From JAKAWQ01 sp963840545 (GTDB lineage: Bacteria; Pseudomonadota; Alphaproteobacteria; Acetobacterales; Acetobacteraceae): a stretch of DNA of 64,000 nucleotides. A model generated the notes under the pieces. The model was not told the origin of the DNA and ran no database searches. It saw only the letters and a list, made by a program, of their open reading frames with translations. Below are positions 54,896 through 63,296 of this stretch, one piece after another; positions within the stretch are counted from its first letter, which is position 1, and each line of letters opens with the position of its first letter. The DNA is taken from the NCBI GenBank assembly GCA_963840545.1, contig CAWIZE010000002.1, positions 1,116,001 to 1,180,000 on the forward strand, given 5' to 3'. The translations under genes and the position numbers were made by a program.

Positions 54896-56185
54896 ATGTC
54901 CGATGCCATCGCAACCGCCCGCCTCGGGGAGGCGCTCGGCCGCCTCGCGCGCGGGGCGGAGGGCGCGGTGGCCGATCTCGCCCGGATGATCGCGATCGAC
55001 ACCTCCTTCCCCCCGGGCACGGGCTATGTGCCCTTCGCCCGGCTCATGGAGGCGCGCCTTGCGCCGCTCGGCTTCGCCGCGCGGCGGGTGACGGTGCCGC
55101 CGGAGCTGTCGGGCGGGGTGGGCGGCGAGCGGGTCAACCTGATCGCCGCGCGGCGCGCCGGGAAACCCGTCTGCAGCCTCTATTTCCATGTCGATACGGT
55201 GCCGCCGGGCGACGGCTGGAGTTATCCGCCGTTCGCGCTGACGCGGGCGGGCGGGCGCCTCCATGGCCGCGGCAGCGCCGATATGAAAGGGACGATCGCG
55301 GCCGCGGTGCTGGCGCTCGAGGCGGCCGCCGCGGCGGGACTAGCGCTCGCCTATGATCCCGAGCTCCTGCTCTGCACCGACGAGGAGGGCGGGCTCTATC
55401 CCGGCATCCGCTATCTCGCCGAGCAGGGGATGATCGGCGGGCATCTTTTGAGCTTCAACGGCAGCGCGGCGCCGCGCATCTGGGCCGGCTGCTTCGGCAG
55501 CTTCGACCTTTTGATCCGGATCGAGGGCAAGGGCGGCCATTCGGGGGACGGCGAGGGGAGCCGCAATGCGATCGAGCGTGCCGTGCCGCTGCTCGCACGG
55601 CTCGCCGCGCTCAAGGAGGTGGTGGAGGGGCGGCGCTCGGCGCTGCCGCCACGCCCGGGGAAGGCGCCGCTCACGGCGCGGCTCACCATCGCCGCGGCGC
55701 ATGGCGGGGACAAGGGCTCCGCCGTGCCGGCGCGGTTCGAAATCCTCCTCAATCGCCGCTACGCGCCCGAGGAGGATTTTACTGCGGCGCGCGGCGAGAT
55801 CGAAGCCGTGATCGCGGCGGCGGCGCGGGAAGCGGAGCTGGCGATGCGCGCCGAACTCGTCGGCCATCTCGCGCCGGTCTCCGATCCCACCGGGCCGCAC
55901 TGGCCGCGCTGGCAGCACGCCTGCGCGGAGGGGTTCGGCTGGCGCGACGAGGAATTCCGCGCCTGGGGCGCCTCCTCCTCCTCCGACATGGGCTGGGTGC
56001 AGCGCACCGGCGTGCAGGAAATCCTGCTCGGCGGCCTCGGCCGGCCCGACAACAACGTTCACGCGGCAGACGAGTTCACGACCATGGAGGATCTGACATC
56101 GCTCGCGCGCAGCATCCTCCTTTATCTCGCGGCGGATTTTTCGCCCGACCTCATGGCGGAAAAACAAAATGGGAGACAAAAATGA
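54896..56185 (+). CDS. M20 family (ArgE/DapE-like) hydrolase
   Basis: 429 residues. Metal ligands His ('LYFHVDTVPPGD'), Asp ('GRGSADMKGT'), the Glu pair ('CTDEEGGLY') and the final His ('NNVHAADEF') are present; the usual GEP Glu is not seen ('FNGSAAP'). GGGAAG precedes the ATG. Its stop overlaps the binding-protein start (ATGA). Likely a deacylase or peptidase acting on the compound imported by the following ABC transporter. Confidence 0.85.
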   Translation: MSDAIATARLGEALGRLARGAEGAVADLARMIAIDTSFPPGTGYVPFARLMEARLAPLGFAARRVTVPPELSGGVGGERVNLIAARRAGKPVCSLYFHVDTVPPGDGWSYPPFALTRAGGRLHGRGSADMKGTIAAAVLALEAAAAAGLALAYDPELLLCTDEEGGLYPGIRYLAEQGMIGGHLLSFNGSAAPRIWAGCFGSFDLLIRIEGKGGHSGDGEGSRNAIERAVPLLARLAALKEVVEGRRSALPPRPGKAPLTARLTIAAAHGGDKGSAVPARFEILLNRRYAPEEDFTAARGEIEAVIAAAAREAELAMRAELVGHLAPVSDPTGPHWPRWQHACAEGFGWRDEEFRAWGASSSSDMGWVQRTGVQEILLGGLGRPDNNVHAADEFTTMEDLTSLARSILLYLAADFSPDLMAEKQNGRQK

Positions 56186-57732
56186 ACCATCCTTCGATCG
56201 CCCGCCGCGGGTTCCTCGCGGCAACCGCCGCACTCGCCGCATGGCCGCGCCCCGGACGGGCCGCCGCGCCGGCGCCCGGGGGCAGCTTACGCATCTCGGT
56301 CGATCAGGCCGCGAGCGTGCTCAATCCGCTGCTCACCCGGGTCAATCCCGAATACCTGGTGGCCGAGCTTCTCTATAGCGGCCTCACCCGGCTCACCGAG
56401 ACGATGACCGCGGAGCCCGATCTCGCCGCCTCCTGGTCCGCCAACGAAGATCTCACGGAGTGGACGTTCCGGCTCCGGCCCGACCTCGTCTTCCATGACG
56501 GCTCGCCCTGCACCGCCAAGGATGTCGCCGCCAGCTTCGCCGCGATCCTCGATCCGAAGATGGCCTCGCCGGGGCGGACGAATGTCGGGCCGATCGGCAG
56601 CGTCGAGGTGAAGGACGCGGCCACTGTCGTCTTCCACCTGAAATCGCCCTATGCCGACATGCCCGTGGCGCTCGCCTACACCAACGCGCGCATCATCCCC
56701 GCTTCCTACGCAACCGAAGCCGGAATGGAAAAACTCGCGCGCACGGCGGTCGGCACCGGCCCCTTCACGCTCGTCTCCTTCGCCCCCGACCGCGAAATCG
56801 TCGTCGCGCGCAACCCGCATTACTACGCCGCGCCGCGACCCTATCTCGATCGAGTCGAGGTGGTGGTCTATCCGGATCCGACGGCGCAGGCCTCGGCGCT
56901 GATCGCAGGCGATATCGACCTCATGGCAGCGACTGCGCCTGCCGAGTATCAGCGGCTCGCCGCAGCGAAGGGCGTGAGGGCGCTGCGCGTTCCCTCCGGC
57001 CAGTTCCTCAACGTCAATATGCGCTGCGATCAGAAGCCGTTCGACGATATGCGCGTGCGCCAGGCGCTGGCGCTCACCGCGAGCCGGCCGGACATGGTGG
57101 GCTTCGTCGCCGACGGCTACGGCACGCCCGGCAACGACACGCCGATCAGCCCAGCCTATCACTTCTACGACAAGATTCCGCTCCGCCAGCCCGACATCGC
57201 CAAGGCAAAGGCGCTGCTCGCCGCGGCCGGGCATGCGGACGGGCTCGACCTCACGCTCATCGCCTCCGACACGCCGCCGACCCGCACCGAGCTCGGCGTG
57301 GCGCTGAGCGCAATGGCCAAGCCTGCCGGATTCCGGATCAAGGTGCAGACGATGCCGCACGCGACCTATCTCGCGCAGGTATGGAAGAAGGGAGCATTCT
57401 ACGTCGGCTTCTACAACATGCAGGCGACGGCGGATGCGATCTACCAGCTCCTCTACACCTCCGATTCCGCCTGGAACGAGACCCAGTGGAACAACAAGCA
57501 GTTCGACGCGCTCGTCGGCGCGGCGCGGCAGACGACCGACGAGGCCAAGCGCCGCAGCCTCTACGACCAGGCGCAGCTGCTGCAGCGCAACGAGGTGCCC
57601 TCGGTGATCCCGGTGTTCTTCGACCTGCTCGCCGCGGAGCGGAGCTGGGTGCAAGGCTATGCGCTCAATCCGCGCGGCGCGGTGTTCCGACTGGACTTCG
57701 TCTCGCTCCGGGCGGGCGCCCCGAAGCGCTAG
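56182..57732 (+). CDS. Oligopeptide-type ABC transporter substrate-binding protein
   Basis: 516 residues, SBP_bac_5 family. Twin-arginine-like export signal ('ARRGFLAATAALAAW'). Family landmarks 'LNPLLTRVNPEYLVAELLYS', 'FRLRPDLVFHDGSPCTAKDV', 'GTGPFTLVSF' and 'NMRCDQKPFDDMRVRQAL'. Binds a peptide or similar ligand in the periplasm. First transport gene of a DppBCDF-like set. Confidence 0.92.
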   Translation: MNHPSIARRGFLAATAALAAWPRPGRAAAPAPGGSLRISVDQAASVLNPLLTRVNPEYLVAELLYSGLTRLTETMTAEPDLAASWSANEDLTEWTFRLRPDLVFHDGSPCTAKDVAASFAAILDPKMASPGRTNVGPIGSVEVKDAATVVFHLKSPYADMPVALAYTNARIIPASYATEAGMEKLARTAVGTGPFTLVSFAPDREIVVARNPHYYAAPRPYLDRVEVVVYPDPTAQASALIAGDIDLMAATAPAEYQRLAAAKGVRALRVPSGQFLNVNMRCDQKPFDDMRVRQALALTASRPDMVGFVADGYGTPGNDTPISPAYHFYDKIPLRQPDIAKAKALLAAAGHADGLDLTLIASDTPPTRTELGVALSAMAKPAGFRIKVQTMPHATYLAQVWKKGAFYVGFYNMQATADAIYQLLYTSDSAWNETQWNNKQFDALVGAARQTTDEAKRRSLYDQAQLLQRNEVPSVIPVFFDLLAAERSWVQGYALNPRGAVFRLDFVSLRAGAPKR

Positions 57733-57750
57733 AGACCGGCCTGACCGCGG

Positions 57751-58698
57751 ATGACGCTTCGCTGGCTGATCCGGCGCGTCCTGCTGATCGCGTACACCCT
57801 GCTCGTCGTCTCGCTGGTGGTGTTCGCGATCACGCAGATCCTGCCGGCCGACGCGGCCGTCGTGATCCTCGGCCAGAACGCGACGCCGGCGGCGCTTGCC
57901 GCCGTGCGGGCGCGGCTCGGCCTCGATGATCCCGCCTGGCTGCAATACTGGCACTGGCTGTGGCCGGCGCTGCACGGGAATTTCGGCATCTCGATGCGCA
58001 CCGGCCAGCCGGTCGGGCCGGAGATGTTCGCCGCCCTCGGCCGCTCGTTGCTGCTCGCCGGCGGGGCGATCCTGCTGATGCTGGTGGTCGCGGTTCCGCT
58101 CGGGCTCGCGGCCGCCCTCGGGCGCGGCCGACCGATCGATCTTTTCGCCGGCCTCGTCTCCTATCTCGGCGTCTCCCTGCCGGAGTTCGTAACCGCGACG
58201 CTGCTGCTGATGGTCTTCGCCGATCGGCTCGGCTGGCTTCCGGCGACCGGCTATGTGCCGCTGGCGCGGGACCCCGTCGCCGCCCTCAGCCACCTCGCGT
58301 TGCCGGTGCTGACGGTGGCGCTGGTGTTGATCGCCCATGTCGCGCGCATGCTGCGCTCGGAGATGATCGACGTGCTGGCGAGCGAGTATGTGCGCGCTGC
58401 GCGCCTCAAGGGCCTTTCCTGGCGGGTCGTTCTGTTCCGCCACGCACTGCGCAACGCGCTCCTGCCGGTGATCACGGTGGTGGCGCTCGATGTCGGCTAC
58501 GTGCTCGGCGGAATCATCGTCGTCGAGCAGATCTTCGCCATTCCGGGAATCGGCCGCGCGCTGATCGTGGCGATCGAGGCGCGCGACCTGCCGGCGATCC
58601 AGGCGGCTGCGGTGATCATGGCCGCGACCTATGCCTGCGTGAACTTCCTCGCCGATGTCGCCTACGCGGTGCTCGACAAGCGCATCCGCTATGAATGA
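57751..58698 (+). CDS. Oligopeptide-type ABC transporter permease, DppB type
   Basis: 315 residues, six membrane segments, N-terminal 'LIRRVLLIAYTLLVVSLVVF' as in DppB/OppB; contact loop 'EYVRAARLKGLSWRVVLFRH'. Overlaps the next permease by 8 bp. Confidence 0.92.
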   Translation: MTLRWLIRRVLLIAYTLLVVSLVVFAITQILPADAAVVILGQNATPAALAAVRARLGLDDPAWLQYWHWLWPALHGNFGISMRTGQPVGPEMFAALGRSLLLAGGAILLMLVVAVPLGLAAALGRGRPIDLFAGLVSYLGVSLPEFVTATLLLMVFADRLGWLPATGYVPLARDPVAALSHLALPVLTVALVLIAHVARMLRSEMIDVLASEYVRAARLKGLSWRVVLFRHALRNALLPVITVVALDVGYVLGGIIVVEQIFAIPGIGRALIVAIEARDLPAIQAAAVIMAATYACVNFLADVAYAVLDKRIRYE

Positions 58699-59521
58699 GA
58701 GGCTTTGGCGCCTGCTCCGCACCCGGCAGGGCGCGCTCGGCGTCCTGATCCTCGCGCCGATCGCACTCGCCGTGGCGCTCGGCCCGGTGCTCGCGCCGCA
58801 CGATCCGGACGCGATCAGCTTCACCGCGCGGCTCTCCCCGCCCTCGCTCCGCTTCTGGCTCGGCACCGACGAATTCGGCCGCGATCTTTTGAGCCGCGTC
58901 CTCGTCGGCGCCCGCCAGAGCGTCGGGACCGCGCTCGCCGCAACCCTCCTCGGCACGCTCTCGGGCGCTGCCCTCGGCACTGTCTCCGCCTATCTCGGCG
59001 GCCGCGCCGACGAGGCGATCATGCGCACGATCGATGCGGTGATGGCGATCCCTGCGTTGCTGCTCGCGCTTCTGGTGCTGAGCACGCTCGGCAAGGGAGC
59101 GGCGGACGCGACCCTCGCGATCGCCGTCGCTTTCGCCCCGGGCATGGCGCGAATCACGCGCAGCGTCGCCCTCGCGGCCCGGCAGCAGGATTACGTGAGT
59201 GCGGCACTTGCGCGCGGCGAGGGCGTCGGCTGGATCGTCTTCCGCGAGATGGGCCCGAACGTGATCGCGCCGGTGGTGGTGGAGAGCACGATCCGCGTCG
59301 CCTTCGCGGTGATGCTGGTGGCGAGCCTCTCCTTCCTCGGCCTTGGCGCCCAGCCGCCGGCGCCGGAATGGGGGCTGATGATCGCCGAGGGGCGGCAATA
59401 TCTGCACCAGGCACCGTGGATGATCGTCGCCCCCGGTGCTGCGATCGCGCTCACCGCCATCGGCTTCAACCTGATCGGCGACGGACTTCGCGATGCGCTC
59501 AACCCGCGGGTCGGGCGATGA
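58691..59521 (+). CDS. Oligopeptide-type ABC transporter permease, DppC type
   Basis: 276 residues. 'HDPDAISF', 'GTDEFGRDLLSRVLVGAR' and contact loop 'YVSAALARGEGVGWIVFREM' are DppC-like. Six membrane segments. The start overlaps dppB; the stop overlaps the ATPase start by ATGA. Confidence 0.92.
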   Translation: MNERLWRLLRTRQGALGVLILAPIALAVALGPVLAPHDPDAISFTARLSPPSLRFWLGTDEFGRDLLSRVLVGARQSVGTALAATLLGTLSGAALGTVSAYLGGRADEAIMRTIDAVMAIPALLLALLVLSTLGKGAADATLAIAVAFAPGMARITRSVALAARQQDYVSAALARGEGVGWIVFREMGPNVIAPVVVESTIRVAFAVMLVASLSFLGLGAQPPAPEWGLMIAEGRQYLHQAPWMIVAPGAAIALTAIGFNLIGDGLRDALNPRVGR

Positions 59522-61095
59522 TCCCGGTGCTCGCGATCGAGAATTATCGGCTCGATTATACGAGCGGCGGTCGAGCGGTCCGCGTGCTCGACGACGTTTC
59601 GCTCACGATCGCGCAGGGCGAGGTGCTCGGCCTCGTCGGTGAATCGGGCTCGGGCAAGAGCTCGCTCGCCGCGGCGGTCATGCGGTTGTTGCCGGCGAAC
59701 GCGCGCGAGGGCGGCGGGGCGATCCGGCTCAAGGGCGAGGATCTCCGGGCGATGGGGCGGCGCCGCATTCGCGAGATGCGCGGGCGGCGGATCGCGATGG
59801 TCTTCCAGGACCCGGCGACCGCGCTCAACCCGACGCTGACGCTCGGGCGGCAGGTGAGCGAGGTGCTCGAGACCCATCGCGGGCTGGCGCCCCGGGCTGC
59901 GCGGGCGGAGGCGATCGCGATGCTCCGCCATGTCGAGATCCAGGACCCGGAGGCGCTGTTCGCGCGCTACCCGCACGAGGTCTCGGGCGGGGAGAAGCAG
60001 CGCGTGGTGATCGCGGCGGCCTTCGCCTGCCATCCCGACCTCGTGCTGCTCGACGAACCGACGACCGCGCTCGACGTGCTCACCGGCGCCCGCATCCTCG
60101 AGCTCTTTCGCCGGCTGCGCGCCGAGATCGGGATGGCCGGGCTCTATATCTCGCACGATCTGGCGCTCGTCACGCGCGTGGCCGAGCGGATCGCCGTCAT
60201 CCGTCGCGGCCGGATCCTGGAAGAGCAGCCTGCCGCCTTGATTTTCCGTAACCCGGGCAATCCCTACACACGCCTGCTCGCCGCCGCGGCGCCGCGTCCC
60301 GATCGGCGGCTGACGGCGGACGCGGCCGGCGACGCACCGCTGCTCGGGCTCGATCATCTCACCATTCGCTACACCCGGCCTGGACTCTTTCGCAGCCGCT
60401 CCACGCCTGGTGCGGCGGATGTGAGCGTCACCGTCCATGAGCGCGAGATCCTCGGCGTCATCGGCGAATCGGGCTCCGGCAAATCCTCGCTGGCCCGCGC
60501 GCTCACGGGCCTGGTGCGCTTCGAGGGCACGATCCGCTTCGCCGGCCGGCCGATCGCAAGCCCGGGCGCGATGGACCACGCCTATCGCCGGGCCGTGCAG
60601 ATCGTCTTCCAGAACCCCGATTCCTCGCTCAATCCGCGCCAGCGCGTGCGCGAGATCCTCGCCCGGCCGCTTCGGCTGTTCGGCGGCGATGTCGCCGAGA
60701 TCCCCCGCCTGCTCGAGGAGGTGCGGCTGCCGGCGGGCCATGCCGCGCGCTATCCGCACGAGCTTTCGGGCGGGGAGAAGCAGCGCGTGGCGATCGCGCG
60801 GGCCTTCGCCGCCCGACCGCGCCTCGTCATCTGCGACGAGATCACCGCCGCGCTCGATGTTTCGGTGCAGGCATCGGTAATCGAGCTCTTGCTCGCGCTC
60901 CGCGCCGCGCACGGCACCGCCTATCTCTTCATCACGCACGATCTCAACCTGATCGCCGAGATCGCGCACCGCGTGGCGGTGATGTACCGCGGCCGGCTGG
61001 TGGACCTGCTGCCGGTCGCTGAGCTACGAACCGGCGAGGTCCATCCCTATACGCGCGCGCTGATCGCCGCCTCTCCCCCTCCCCTCGCTGCATGA
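59518..61095 (+). CDS. Fused DppD-DppF-type ABC ATPase
   Basis: 525 residues containing two complete ATPase domains. First domain (about 5-255): 'GESGSGKSS', 'VSGGEKQRVVIAAA', 'LLDEPTTALD'. Second (about 280-520): 'GESGSGKSS', 'LSGGEKQRVAIARA', 'ICDEITAALD'. Each is followed by the oligopeptide C-terminal motif ('NPYTRLLAA', 'HPYTRALIA'). The second domain is short in its middle part. Energises the DppBC-like pore. Confidence 0.92.
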   Translation: MIPVLAIENYRLDYTSGGRAVRVLDDVSLTIAQGEVLGLVGESGSGKSSLAAAVMRLLPANAREGGGAIRLKGEDLRAMGRRRIREMRGRRIAMVFQDPATALNPTLTLGRQVSEVLETHRGLAPRAARAEAIAMLRHVEIQDPEALFARYPHEVSGGEKQRVVIAAAFACHPDLVLLDEPTTALDVLTGARILELFRRLRAEIGMAGLYISHDLALVTRVAERIAVIRRGRILEEQPAALIFRNPGNPYTRLLAAAAPRPDRRLTADAAGDAPLLGLDHLTIRYTRPGLFRSRSTPGAADVSVTVHEREILGVIGESGSGKSSLARALTGLVRFEGTIRFAGRPIASPGAMDHAYRRAVQIVFQNPDSSLNPRQRVREILARPLRLFGGDVAEIPRLLEEVRLPAGHAARYPHELSGGEKQRVAIARAFAARPRLVICDEITAALDVSVQASVIELLLALRAAHGTAYLFITHDLNLIAEIAHRVAVMYRGRLVDLLPVAELRTGEVHPYTRALIAASPPPLAA

Positions 61096-62324
61096 AGGAC
61101 CGCCCGATGACTCACGACGAACTGCTTGCCGGCGTCGATACGAGATACTGCCTCGATTTCCTCTCGCGCATGGCGCGCCACAAGAGCTACAGCCAGACCG
61201 AAGGCGAGCGGACGCTGGCCGCCCTGATGGCCGGGCAGATGACGGGGCTCGGGCTCGAGGCCGGGCTGCGGCCGGTCGAGGGCGAGCGGGTCAATGCGGT
61301 CGGCATCTGGCGCGGCGCGGGCGGCGGCAAGAGCCTCCTCTTCAACGGCCATCTCGACACCAATCCGGCAAGCGAAGGCTGGACGGTCGATCCCTGGGGC
61401 GGCAAGGTCGACGACAAATTCATCTACGGCATCGGCGTCTCCAACATGAAGGCGGGCGATGCGGCCTATTTCTGCGCGGTGCGCACGCTGATCGAAGCCG
61501 GTGTGCGGCTCAAGGGCGACGTCATCCTCACCTTCGTCGTCGGCGAGCTGCAGGGCGGCGTCGGCACGCTCGCGCTGATCGAGCAGGGCCTGCGCGCCGA
61601 TTACTTCGTCAATTCCGAGCCGACCGATCTCGCGGCACTCACCATGCACGCGGCGGCCTTCACCTTCCTGATCGAGCTCGTCGGCAAGACGCGGCATCTT
61701 TCCAAGCGCGAGGAGGCGGTGGATGCGATCCTTGCGGCCTGCGACCTGATCCCCCGCCTCGATGCGATGAAATTCTCGCACGCGCCATCGCCCGCGCACG
61801 AAGCGATCAACCGCGTGCATGTCGGCGTGGTCCACGGCGCGCTCGGCCATGAGCTGCATGAATGGCGGCCGCCGCAGGTGGCGGATTTCGTGCGCATCAA
61901 GGGCTCGGGCCGGTACGCACCGGGCCAGACCGAGGAAGGCGCGCTCGCCGATCTGCGCGCCGCACTCGATTCCCTCGAGAACCGGTTTCCCGGCCTGAAG
62001 GCCACGCTGACACCCGAGCACCAGCTCGGCCGGCCGGCAATGCCCTCCTTCGAGGTGTCGAAGCAGAGCCCGATCGTGCGCGCGATCAACGCGGCGTACC
62101 GCGAGGTGCGGGGCGTGGATCAGCCGACCGGAGCGGTCACCCCGCCCGGGTTCTACGGCACCGATGCGGCGCATCTCTTCCGCAAGGGGGGCATGGAAGG
62201 GATCGTCTGCGGCCCGGGCGGGCGCTACAACACGATGCCGGACGAGCGCGTGGACATCGTCGATTTCATCGACATGGTCAAAATCTACATGCTCACCATG
62301 CTCGCGGTGTGCGGCGAGGCGTAA
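61092..62324 (+). CDS. M20-fold protein with altered metal ligands
   Basis: 410 residues; overlaps the ATPase stop (ATGA). The fold is that of M20 hydrolases: 'LLFNGHLDTNP' carries the first His. However, where the family has bridging Asp there is Asn ('GIGVSNMKAGD'), where it has the Glu-Glu pair there is Glu-Leu ('VVGELQGGVG'), and where the last His is expected there is Asn ('GRYNTMPDERV'). The Glu of 'NSEPTDL' is kept. It therefore probably lacks a normal two-zinc site. Last gene of the GntR-controlled operon. Confidence 0.82.
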   Translation: MKDRPMTHDELLAGVDTRYCLDFLSRMARHKSYSQTEGERTLAALMAGQMTGLGLEAGLRPVEGERVNAVGIWRGAGGGKSLLFNGHLDTNPASEGWTVDPWGGKVDDKFIYGIGVSNMKAGDAAYFCAVRTLIEAGVRLKGDVILTFVVGELQGGVGTLALIEQGLRADYFVNSEPTDLAALTMHAAAFTFLIELVGKTRHLSKREEAVDAILAACDLIPRLDAMKFSHAPSPAHEAINRVHVGVVHGALGHELHEWRPPQVADFVRIKGSGRYAPGQTEEGALADLRAALDSLENRFPGLKATLTPEHQLGRPAMPSFEVSKQSPIVRAINAAYREVRGVDQPTGAVTPPGFYGTDAAHLFRKGGMEGIVCGPGGRYNTMPDERVDIVDFIDMVKIYMLTMLAVCGEA

Positions 62325-62329
62325 GACCT

Positions 62330-62392
62330 ACCGACACCAAGGGGCCGAGCTCCCGGCAGGGGCAAAGCCCCTGGACCCCACAGCGTCAGTCT
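62330..62392. repeat. GC-rich palindromic element, family 1 copy 4
   Basis: GGCAGGGGCAAAGCCCCTGGACCCCAC resembles the second hairpin of the other copies; the first hairpin is reduced (GGGGCCGAGCTCCC). Lies between convergent genes and overlaps the last codons of the aldolase gene. Confidence 0.7.
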
Positions 62393-63183
62393 TTCTTCTC
62401 GCCCGCCAGGCCGCGGAGGAAGCGGCTGCGGGCGGCGCCGGCGCCAAGGATAAAACCGTGATCGCCGCCGCCGAGGATGAAGCGCGCGCCGAGCCCGATA
62501 TAGTGCGCCGCCCATTGCTCGTCATAAACCCCGCCCATGCCGAGGATTTTCTTCTCGGCGCGGCACGCGGCGGCAACTTCCGCGTAGGCGGCCTGCACTT
62601 TCTCGTGCCCGATCTGGCCGGAGACGCCCATCTCGGCGCTGAGATCGGAGGTGCCGATCATCAGCGCGTTGATCCCCGGCACGGCGGCGATCGCGCGCGC
62701 ATCGGCCACCGCCGCGGGGGTCTCGATCATCACGCAGACGAGGATCTCGCCGTTGATCGCTTCCTGTGCCTCGGACGCGGGCGGAGGCTGGAATCCGTAG
62801 ATCGCCGGCGGTCCGCCCCAGCTGCGGTGGCCGAGCGGAGGAAAGCGAAAGGCGGAGGCGACGCGCCGGGCCTCGGCGCGCGTATCCACATGGGGGACGA
62901 CGATTCCCATCGCGCCATTGTCGAGCGCGCGTGTGCCTTCGTCGATCGCGCCGGCGCAGACGCGCACGATCGGGGTGATGCCGGTCGGAAGGGCGGCGAG
63001 GCAGATCTGCGTCGCCTCCTGGACCGAAAACGCGCCGTGCTCGGTATCGATGAAAAGCCAGTCGAAGCCGGCAGCCGCGGCGAGCTGAGGGGCGGCGGCG
63101 GTGCGCAGGTGATGCAGGCCGAAGCCGAGCGCGAGTTCTCCCGCCTCAAGCTTGCGCAAGGCGCGGTTGGCGATAATCGTCAT
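62386..63183 (-). CDS. HpcH/HpaI family aldolase
   Basis: 265 residues from ATG 63183. Class II pyruvate-dependent aldolase fold: 'FDWLFIDTEHGAFS' (metal-site Glu and His), 'PIVRVCAG', 'GAMGIVVPHVDTRAEA' and 'VCVMIETPAAV'. Members cleave 4-hydroxy-2-oxo acids to pyruvate and an aldehyde. Divergent from the PhyH gene. Confidence 0.88.
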   Translation of the reverse strand: MTIIANRALRKLEAGELALGFGLHHLRTAAAPQLAAAAGFDWLFIDTEHGAFSVQEATQICLAALPTGITPIVRVCAGAIDEGTRALDNGAMGIVVPHVDTRAEARRVASAFRFPPLGHRSWGGPPAIYGFQPPPASEAQEAINGEILVCVMIETPAAVADARAIAAVPGINALMIGTSDLSAEMGVSGQIGHEKVQAAYAEVAAACRAEKKILGMGGVYDEQWAAHYIGLGARFILGGGDHGFILGAGAARSRFLRGLAGEKKD

Positions 63184-63296
63184 GGCCGTTTTTTCCCTTT
63201 CTGCGCCCGAGGCCAGCATGGTGGGGGAGCGCGGTCAATAGACCGGGACCGCCCCGGCTGCTAAGGTCTGTCGCTCGACAGAGGGGGGAGAAAAAA

